Shown piece by piece: positions 15,055 to 20,995 of a stretch of 20,995 bases of DNA. The stretch lies in contig RBZT01000110.1 of NCBI GenBank assembly GCA_003693705.1, positions 1-20,995 of the forward strand, written 5' to 3'. The DNA is from Polymyxa betae (Eukaryota; Endomyxa; Phytomyxea; Plasmodiophorida; Plasmodiophoridae). The notes below the pieces were generated by a model. It was not told where the DNA came from. It ran no database searches and saw only the letters and a program-made list of their open reading frames with translations. The translations under genes and the position numbers were made by a program. Positions within the stretch are counted from its first letter, which is position 1. Each line of letters opens with the position of its first letter.

Positions 15055-16551
15055 TCAACGAAGGACAAGTTCGTTAACACATATCTGGTTGTCCGCAACC
15101 CATTTGATAAGTCGTGCTATCTGCTCTGGGGACAAGATATCCATCATCTTGCCAAGAATGGTATGACCTTGAGTGCAGAATAATTGGAATGTTTGTGACA
15201 TCGCCTCAAAGAGTTCATAAATCTATTCGACGTTTTCAAAACCAAGGTTGATGGCAGCAAAATCCAGATACCTGTAGACAGCTTTGGCGTAGATTTTGAG
15301 CAGACTTGCCTAGCTCCTTTAATTCTTTCAGCTTATCTTCGTTTATACCCAGATGCTTGCAAAACAGGCTATTCCACATACCAGTGGGATCTTGAAAGAA
15401 AGACTCATCTTCCCGAGAAAGAATCCAGAAAAGGAACTGTTCAGGTCCTTTATGTGGGCTCTTGAACTCGGCATCCAGGCAAGCTCGTATTTGAGCCATG
15501 GAAGAGTGGCCTCGCTGGTTCAGATATTCCTCCAAGGTAAAAATAGCTGAATGCAATTCAGTTTTATCTTCAGCACCGCTGGCGCTGACAATGCGCGTTG
15601 CGATGTCATGGAGTTGCTGTCGAAGAACGGTTTCATGAGAGAATCCTTCAGCTTTAACGGATGCGTCGGAGTTTTGGCTTTTCAAAGCAATATCACGTTC
15701 ACGCTGCCGTAATTTCTTTACTTCTTCTCGCAGCTCCTGGCATTCAGTTTCAAGTTCTTGAAGCCTGCAGTTTTTACGTTTGCGATTCTCTCTAAAACCA
15801 GGTTTCACATTCTCCCAATAGAAGAAGTGCAACGCATTGTATACCTTGCTAGCTTAGCTTTGCGATTGAGACGTTGAACTTTAACAGAATGATCCTGCAA
15901 AAGACTTTCTAGCGGAATCGATGGCTTAACGGATACTGCAGGGACTGCGTTGGTATTAATACCAATAATTACATCACACGGTTTAGGGGAAACAACCGGT
16001 GATACCAGTGTAGAATCTGAAGAATTCCACGACTGGGGTTCTGGAGTCAGCATTAACAAATCATCGCACGGTAACGATTGATGTAATACTGGCTCCTCGA
16101 ACATCCTGCACGCAAACATAAGCATAGGAGAACATCGCAGGGGCTCGAGTTGAGGCTCACTCATAAAACGATGTCATTGTCGGAGCTAGATGACTGAGGT
16201 TCAGAAGAAGGAATAACGATCTGGATTAGGCTGCTTGTCGGCCGTGTATACGACTGTAGTTTAATAGGTTTCTGAACAACTGGAATCACAGACAGAAGTG
16301 GAGGAAGACGAGGAGGAGAGAAGTAGCAGAGGCTCAATTTGTGAGCGTTAACGCCGTTAGTATTGATTAATTGGACCTCGTCTAATATAAAGGATTCCCC
16401 CTGTTTGCACTCGTAGATTCCAGATGACCAGATAATAACTTCGAATAAGCAAAGACAAGAGAGCGTCCACTGGATGCCATTTGAAAATGAACGTATTAAA
16501 ATGAACCAGCTTTACCGAGATATTAATACTTTCAGGTTGTGATTTTAGCAT
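15055..16551 (-). CDS. bZIP transcription factor with unusual basic region, about 6 exons
   Basis: My model uses exons 16551-16516, 16469-16252, 16193-16161, 16105-15845, 15791-15272 and 15222-15055 (411 residues; introns 46, 58, 55, 53 and 49 nt). The last three exons are firm; the first three are inferred from in-frame splicing. If they are wrong, the start is probably the ATG at 16177 or 16164. The N-terminal half is Pro/Ser-rich, as in activation domains. The basic region RLNRKAKLARENRKRK spans the 53-nt intron; heptad leucines follow at 196, 203 and 210. Aligned to GCN4, the Arg is kept (186) but the invariant Asn is Lys178. A long helical tail follows, with FLFWILSREDESFF, GMWNSLFCKHLGI and LSPEQIARLIKWV. 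I recall bZIPs with similar tails from protists, but cannot name the subfamily. Confidence 0.8.
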
Positions 16552-16674
16552 CAAGCATTCGAGTATAGTATCTGTTAATGAACTCGGGCGCGACACCAAA
16601 GGTGCCCGTCGTCGGTTAACTCAGAACGAGCTAAACCGAGCAAGATTGGAAGAGAGCGGTATAGAGCGGGACTG

Positions 16675-17164
16675 TTAGAGGTCGTGTGAGCAGAGACGCT
16701 GGTGGGAAGATATATAGATAACCAGAAGCAGACTGCAGACGAGATATGAATGGATGAGGGGGACGACGTTAGATGTAAGAAGCACCGTGGACTGTGAGGT
16801 GTACTTACGCATTTCTCGTAACCCGGTTACGTTGTCATCATTCAAGTCAAGAGTACAAGTCGGTTGGCTGCGCCCTTTAGTGTAGAGACAGTGGAGTCCT
16901 TTATTGATCCAGTCTAAATAATCCCAGTAGGTAATCATCTACAGTATTACATTTATCTGTTGCTCACTTACTGCCTCTATGAGCTAAATCCAACAAATTA
17001 TCAGATTACCTTACTGGATGTAGCAACAAATACGACACGCGTCCATTCTTTCGCCTAATGAATACTAGCCCTATAAACAGTATAGCAGATGCTCTTATCC
17101 ATTCTGAGGCAGTCCCAATCCTGTCTCGGCTCCGCGCGCGTTTGCGACCAGGAATGAAATTCAT
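16675..17164 (-). CDS. Hypothetical small gene with a membrane segment, exon structure uncertain
   Basis: A first exon can be read from an ATG at 17164-17162: MNFIPGRKRARSRDRIGTAS, then a hydrophobic stretch (ASAILFIGLVFI) and RRKNGRVSYLLLHP, ending at a GTAAGG donor. A second exon-like block starts after a TAG acceptor at 16938. It reads MITYWDYLDWINKGLHCLYT and continues to a perfect GTAAGT donor near 16808, or, unspliced, to a stop at 16675. The intron between would be about 78 nt, longer than usual here, so the joining is uncertain. No family recognised. It starts 71 bp from the divergent plus-strand gene at 17236, implying a shared promoter. Confidence 0.35.
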
Positions 17165-17235
17165 AGTAACAGCACAGGTCGGATTTGCAAACAGTTCGAA
17201 TTTTCGTGATTAAAACGGGTGGCATTTAGGATTAC

Positions 17236-17475
17236 ATGAATGCATTCGCAACCGTGAAAATTGCTTCGAATGCTGAATCGATGAAGATAATTGATGAATT
17301 GATTATCAAGTATAGTAAAGAAATGAAATACGAGGCTTTACTGATTGCCAGAGAGCCACATCTTGATCGCGATCTCCCAGTAACTTCAACATTTATATTA
17401 CTTCAGAGGGCGAGATATAACTGGAACGATATCATGCAGCTTCAGCCTAGGTTAAATATAGTAGACACTTTGTAA
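17236..17475 (+). CDS. Hypothetical 79-residue protein
   Basis: A single uninterrupted ORF beginning MNAFATVKIASNAESMKIID with a TAG shortly upstream in frame, so the start is well placed. It is predicted soluble and helical, with mixed charge and no signal peptide, membrane segment or motif I recognise. Its stop (17473-17475) is 7 bp from the PET117 stop on the other strand, so the two 3' untranslated regions must overlap. The composition is that of a real protein, but there is no homology evidence. Confidence 0.45.
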   Translation: MNAFATVKIASNAESMKIIDELIIKYSKEMKYEALLIAREPHLDRDLPVTSTFILLQRARYNWNDIMQLQPRLNIVDTL

Positions 17476-17482
17476 ATAAACT

Positions 17483-17687
17483 TCATTTGTTGTTGGTTGT
17501 GTTCCTTAGTCTCTCACGATCTTTAATCACAGCTTCATGCATGATCTGGCAAATAATAAGTACATGTTTTAGTAGTTATTGATGGGGATACCTGTTTTGC
17601 TCGAACCTGATCCCAATGGACAAACACAACGCCTGATACGACAGCAGTAGTGATGGAAGTCAAGAACACAATCGGAAACCTGTTCAT
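17483..17687 (-). CDS. PET117: PET117-like cytochrome oxidase assembly factor, 2 exons
   Basis: Exons 17687-17592 and 17545-17483 join across a 46-nt intron to a 52-residue protein. An N-terminal membrane segment (PIVFLTSITTAVVSGVVFV, residues 5-23) is followed by HWDQVRAKQIMHEAVIKDRE and RLRN. This fits PET117: one helix, then VH-x-x-Q-x-x-x-R and a (H/R)-x-G/A-V-I-(K/R)-D-x-E-R-x-R block. In yeast and humans PET117 is a mitochondrial inner-membrane factor needed for complex IV assembly and linked to COX15. It is shorter than human PET117 (81), ending soon after the conserved block. It shares a 120-bp divergent promoter with DNAJC17. Confidence 0.75.
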
Positions 17688-17807
17688 TGAAAATAATGGA
17701 TATAACGCCAGTCTGTGCGCCACCTTCAATCCCTTTAATTGCGCTAATTTCCCGTCTTTACATATAACCTGATTGTAGTCCTGGATTCTAACGACTGATC
17801 CTGCATC
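17688..17807. promoter_or_regulatory. Divergent promoter region of PET117 and DNAJC17
   Basis: 120 bp separate the two start codons, which point away from each other. No clear TATA box is visible; regulation is inferred from the layout only. Confidence 0.5.
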
Positions 17808-18689
17808 ATGGCAAACGCTTACGAGCTGTTGGGTCTTGATGTCGGAGCCAGCGACCAGCAAATTCGTACTGCTTATCGACAGACGGCCTTGAGATATCAC
17901 CCAGATAAATGCCAAGATGATCCTAAGGCTAATGAGCGTTTTGCCGAGTTAGTCGCCGCATTTGAACTGCTAAAAGACCCTGAACTTCGTAAAGAATTAG
18001 ATGCAAAGATAAAAACTCGTAATGAACGTCTGGAGCGTATAAAAAAGCAAACCGCTGATAAGCAAGCCATGATTGCTAAACTGGAGCAAAGGGAGCAAGA
18101 AGCTGAAGAGAGGCAAAGAGTAAGGCAACAGAAAGCTATGTCGGAATCTATTAAGCAGAAGGTTCAAGAAGAGTTAGCAAGATTTAGAGAAGAGCTCACC
18201 AAAGATGAAGCCAAAGTGGCAACTGAGCCACCGTCTGGTCCTTCCAATTTGTCGAATACCATTACTGTCAAAATCAGCCGTAGAAGGAAACCTGCTCCTG
18301 ATGAAAAAGACCTTTACGATCTGTTCTCTAGATATGGAACAGTATCCGATGTTGTTCAATCGAAGAAGCGACGAGCTTTGGTTTCGTTTGCTGATCAATC
18401 TGGTATGCTATCGGCCACAGAGGATTCTGAGAAAGATTTTCTGGATTCGATGGGTATCAGTGTTTCCATGTTTGACTCAGCTATGGTCAGTGTCGCATTT
18501 GAACCTACTCAAGATGATGGTGTAGCTGCCCATTCAGGCGTGTTTCCAACTGGACCTCCTGTATCGCCTCTTGGCATTCATTTCTTTCCAGATGACGATA
18601 TGCCTTTGGAAGAACTCGAAAACATTGTTTTAAGAAGGATACAAAACATGGCCGAAAAGCAGCAATTGAAGTGCCCGCAAGAAATATAA
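17808..18689 (+). CDS. DNAJC17: DNAJC17 homologue: J domain plus RRM, intronless
   Basis: 293 residues in one exon (human 304). The J domain is residues 1-70: AYELLGLDVGASDQQIRTAY, then the catalytic HPD at 31-33 in RYHPDK. The HPD stimulates Hsp70 ATPase. A charged helical or coiled-coil region follows (about 70-145, rich in Lys, Glu, Arg, Gln). An RRM-like domain lies at about 150-215 (ITVKISRRR...LYDLFSRYGTVSDVV...RRALVSFA). The C-terminus ends LEELENIVLRRIQNMAEKQQ and a few residues. This architecture is specific to DNAJC17 (yeast Cwc23-like), which is associated with the spliceosome. The start is the first ATG and gives an intact J domain. It has no introns, while the genes to the left are rich in them. 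Confidence 0.95.
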   Translation: MANAYELLGLDVGASDQQIRTAYRQTALRYHPDKCQDDPKANERFAELVAAFELLKDPELRKELDAKIKTRNERLERIKKQTADKQAMIAKLEQREQEAEERQRVRQQKAMSESIKQKVQEELARFREELTKDEAKVATEPPSGPSNLSNTITVKISRRRKPAPDEKDLYDLFSRYGTVSDVVQSKKRRALVSFADQSGMLSATEDSEKDFLDSMGISVSMFDSAMVSVAFEPTQDDGVAAHSGVFPTGPPVSPLGIHFFPDDDMPLEELENIVLRRIQNMAEKQQLKCPQEI

Positions 18690-18818
18690 CTGTCTAAGAT
18701 TTGAACTTCGAGCAGGAACAGACTGCTGCTTTCTTAGTTCTCTATTTATGGATTTATTCAAGTTTTGCGGTTTCAATGTCAAGTTCATAATATGAATTTC
18801 CATAACAGTTAACTGTAA
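18690..18818. other. Convergent gap between DNAJC17 and the thaumatin-like gene
   Basis: 129 bp between two stop codons facing each other; presumably the two 3' untranslated regions. No strong hairpin is seen. Confidence 0.4.
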
Positions 18819-19640
18819 TTAACCAGCATGAGATAATATATTTGCGATCTGTTCACGAAGCAATTGTTTCGGACAGAATTTAACTACATACTGACTCGGG
18901 CTCGGTTGTCGAACTCCAGGCCTTTCAGTTCCACAAGTAAATGTAGAAGCTTGATCATCATAAGCATAGCTATATGCAAGAGGACAAGCATTCTTGAAAA
19001 TCTTGGAGTATTGGGACGGCTGACATGTTGTAGGATTATCATATCGTCCTTTACAGCAGAACTGGTCGTTTCCAAATACATTACAGGCACTGTTGCAGGC
19101 CACAGTTTCACCAAATTTGTTCTTTTTCGCTAGTTCTTTAGGGCAATCTAGATTTAAATCGCGATCGCATCCTGCTCTGATGCATGAATATCCGGTTGGG
19201 TTGCCGTCAGCAGGTATTGGTTCCATCGACATTTGCAGATTGTATCCGTCCACCAAGCTAATATCATAGAAGTCGAGGTCGCCGGCTGTCCCATCACCAA
19301 ATGTTATTTCAGCTAAAGTAGTAGGAGTTGCTCCTCCTTGACCGCCACATTTCCCATTTCCACAATCACCGGTTTCACATGATCTTCCATACTGATCACA
19401 GCCTGTTCGGCCCCAGAATCGACCACTCCATGATTTCGTGAAGAATAACACTTTCATGCGATTGGACTGGAGTTCAAAGCCGCCATCTTCTGGCAAGCTC
19501 GGGCCACCGGTAATGCCGACCCAGATTGTTTCAGGGCAGTGATTTTCGAAACGGATGCTGTGTCCAGTTGACACTGGTTTTGAATTGGATTCGTGTATGA
19601 GACTGGATAGTGCAAGTATAGTGACGATAAAATTGATCAT
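18819..19640 (-). CDS. Secreted thaumatin-like protein, intronless
   Basis: 273 residues in one exon. It begins with a signal peptide (MINFIVTILALSSLIHESNS, cleavage around 20-21). The mature part has 16 Cys, as expected for the eight disulfides of large thaumatin-like proteins. Recognisable parts: the start (ENHCPETIWVGI), SGRFWGRTGC, the signature RSCETGDCGNGKC, LAEITF, DFYDISLVDGYN, and QYSKIFKNACPLAYSYAYDD. The acidic-cleft residues (Arg in GRFWGR, Glu in LAEI, and Asp in DFYD, VDG and the AGCDRDL region) are all present. That fits beta-glucan binding and antifungal roles known from plant and arthropod members. Specific function here is inferred only. The family is patchy among eukaryotes. 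Stops face DNAJC17 at 129 bp. Confidence 0.95.
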   Translation of the reverse strand: MINFIVTILALSSLIHESNSKPVSTGHSIRFENHCPETIWVGITGGPSLPEDGGFELQSNRMKVLFFTKSWSGRFWGRTGCDQYGRSCETGDCGNGKCGGQGGATPTTLAEITFGDGTAGDLDFYDISLVDGYNLQMSMEPIPADGNPTGYSCIRAGCDRDLNLDCPKELAKKNKFGETVACNSACNVFGNDQFCCKGRYDNPTTCQPSQYSKIFKNACPLAYSYAYDDQASTFTCGTERPGVRQPSPSQYVVKFCPKQLLREQIANILSHAG

Positions 19641-19758
19641 AATTGGAGACTGGCAAAGTCAGAGAGACTCCTCAACAATCCTATCTATCTAGTTCTATCT
19701 GCTGACAGTCAATAGGACAGTGTCAGTTGCAACAACTTTATCGATTTATGAATATGAT

Positions 19759-19767
19759 CTATTTATA
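19759..19767 (-). promoter_or_regulatory. Possible TATA box of the thaumatin-like gene
   Basis: The minus strand reads TATAAATAG about 120 bp upstream of the start codon, a good TATA match. The distance allows a short leader. No other support. Confidence 0.35.
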
Positions 19768-19926
19768 TTATCTCAACAGCTAACTCGATATTTCCACTTC
19801 ATAACATTTCAATACTGGCCTCTTAGCAACCAACTTCAACGGCGCCTCTTAGTTTGAAATTTGCTTAAAATCACAGCTTATTAGAAGTATTATTCAGTCC
19901 TTTCTGACTTTCATTTGATTGCTTCC

Positions 19927-20414
19927 ATGATGAATAAATTGGATCTACCAAAATCTTCAAAGAGCAGACCAAATTGGAAATTCGCTTTATTTACTGCTAG
20001 AAACCCGTTGACAGATTTGCAGCAAGAAAGCAAAGCGTCACGAATTAATAAATAGGACGTTGGTGGAAATGACATGTTTCAATCCAAAAATTATGAATTA
20101 CAAGATATATCACGACAATGCTGAAATTGGATTTGACAGAATGCTGAATTCACTTCATATTGGGGAATATTGGGGATCACAAATAATACTGAAATCATCT
20201 CGGCCATTTGCTATTGAAAGATCTCTGCTTAATTGGTTTAATGCATTATTGTCTGGGTCGTGTTTCGTCTGATTTCTTCAGAACCTCAGCCATAGCTTTC
20301 TCTAGAGGCAATCCAGAATGGCAGTTCATTGCAGATCCTGCTCCTGGCTATCTCACCATGACAAGGTCAAACAATAGCACAGACGACGAGCTCGTAGGCC
20401 GATATCCTAAATGA
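19927..20414 (+). CDS. Hypothetical plus-strand gene, exons not resolved
   Basis: An ORF from an ATG pair at 19927-19932 reads MMNKLDLPKSSKSRPNWKFA and continues to a TAG at 20053-20055. The same frame then goes on (DVGGNDMFQSKNYELQDISR) to a TGA near 20120. A clear coding-like end exon runs from about 20281 to TGA at 20412-20414, with AIAFSRGNPEWQFIADPAPG and DDELVGRYPK. Between them several frames are open and a 46-54-nt GT-AG intron at about 20234-20287 is plausible. I could not make one consistent reading frame. It may be a gene with extra introns or a decaying one. No family is recognised. Confidence 0.35.
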
Positions 20415-20691
20415 ACTCATCATATGTGACAATGTTGAAGGCCATTAACTTCTCTCAATATACTGTCAATATATGTTGGGATGAGACTTACAGCTCTCCT
20501 GTTGTTTATTTCATAACTGGTAAATATTCACTATATTCTGAACATTCATTCACAAGTTAAATAATGATCATTCAGAATCGGATTACAGCCCTATGGAGGT
20601 TGAGAAACACATCTCGCCACTGCTCACTCAGTGCCAACATCCATTTTTAAATCGACTCTGCTTCTTTCTACATCCTTGTAAAACTTCGCAA
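20415..20691. other. AT-rich intergenic stretch
   Basis: No RNA gene or repeat recognised. From about 20539 a plus-strand frame is open and continues into the next feature, but the first part has no start of note except ATG in CCTATGGAGG at about 20592. Confidence 0.2.
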
Positions 20692-20995
20692 ATGTGGTTT
20701 CTAATATCTGCAGTCCATATCTTGCTTATTATCTTTAGGATTCATTCAATTTTAGCCTGTCGTGACAGTCATGACAATCAAACTATCACATCTACACTTC
20801 TTGAAGAACCTGGTATTTATATGACTTGCTTCATCTCTATTATTTATTGTGATCCAAATACATCGTCCATTCTGCAATATATACGACACGGGCATTACTG
20901 TTCTCTCCACGAGGCCATTCATTTGATACATTACATCAATCAGATTTCAACGATGACAGGCCCGGCGATCTTGATTCGTCGAAATCCTGAGCAAA
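20692..20995 (+). CDS. Candidate secreted protein running off the right edge (alternative: minus-strand gene 3' region)
   Basis: A plus-strand frame is open for at least 150 codons to the window end. An ATG at 20692 begins MWFLISAVHILLIIFRIHSI, then LACRDSHDN, which looks like a signal peptide with cleavage near the Cys. The mature part is Ile/His/Cys-rich with no recognised domain. Against it, the last 60 bases on the opposite strand are better supported as the end of a paralogous gene (20936-20995). A 59-residue minus-strand ORF (about 20929-20750) is also open. It may be a false ORF. Confidence 0.25.
   Translation, partial: MWFLISAVHILLIIFRIHSILACRDSHDNQTITSTLLEEPGIYMTCFISIIYCDPNTSSILQYIRHGHYCSLHEAIHLIHYINQISTMTGPAILIRRNPEQ
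20936..20995 (-). CDS. C-terminal tail of a gene entering from the right (paralogue of the left-edge gene)
   Basis: The minus strand from the last base reads FAQDFDESRSPGLSSLKSD, then TGA at 20938-20936. It matches the left-edge tail in the first eight residues and the final KSD, with three extra residues between. The nucleotide match is perfect for 23 bases, in inverted orientation relative to the window's first 23. The gene body lies beyond the edge; the family is unknown. Confidence 0.6.
   Translation of the reverse strand, partial: FAQDFDESRSPGLSSLKSD

Noticed and set aside
16161-16164. ATGA overlap of two ORFs read as translational coupling
   Set aside because: Coupling of that kind is bacterial; here an in-frame splice model joins the two parts into one bZIP gene.
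17535-17915. 126-residue minus-strand ORF taken as one gene
   Set aside because: Only its middle matches PET117. The upstream part is antisense to the DNAJC17 J domain and the end is intron.

Overview
This is a gene-dense nuclear window from a eukaryote with very short introns. Every multi-exon gene I could rebuild from protein homology uses GT-AG introns of about 40-62 nt, mostly 45-53. Neighbouring genes are often only a few to a few hundred bases apart. Base composition is moderately AT-rich. Conserved proteins mark it as eukaryotic: a P5A-type ER ATPase, DDX46/Prp5, DNAJC17, a SANT-BTB protein, CMC4 and PET117. I cannot place the lineage. The short introns, the unusual bZIP basic region and the thaumatin-like protein would suit a compact-genome protist at least as well as an animal.

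Layout, left to right. 1-51 (+) is the last 16 codons of a gene entering from outside; a paralogous C-terminus sits at the far right edge on the other strand. 52-764 is coding-like but unresolved. 765-5151 (-) is a complete 18-exon ATP13A1/Spf1-like ATPase. 5152-6651 is the least gene-like stretch. It holds four copies of a GC-capped perfect palindrome, a small exon-like segment and a coding-like relic with two apparent frame breaks. 6652-7765 (-) is an unrecognised seven-helix membrane protein; 8039-10302 (-) a SANBR homologue; 10588-13777 (-) DDX46/Prp5. 13813-14730 has small ORFs and a CMC4-like twin CX9C protein. 15055-16551 (-) is a bZIP factor. 16675-17475 holds two small hypothetical genes starting head to head; 17483-17687 (-) is PET117. 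17808-18689 (+) is DNAJC17 and 18819-19640 (-) a thaumatin-like secreted protein, both without introns. 19641-20935 is poorly resolved, and 20936-20995 (-) is the second paralogous C-terminus.

The genes are mostly unrelated housekeeping functions. Two small themes recur: pre-mRNA splicing (DDX46, and DNAJC17, which is spliceosome-linked in other eukaryotes) and mitochondrial intermembrane-space or cytochrome oxidase assembly (CMC4, PET117). Most genes from 765 to about 17164 lie on the minus strand.

The observations most worth a second look are the paralogous gene tails that bound the window, the palindrome family at 5278-6311, the bZIP protein lacking the usual basic-region Asn, the 30-codon ORF just upstream of CMC4, the unclassified seven-helix protein, and the tightly constrained intron length.
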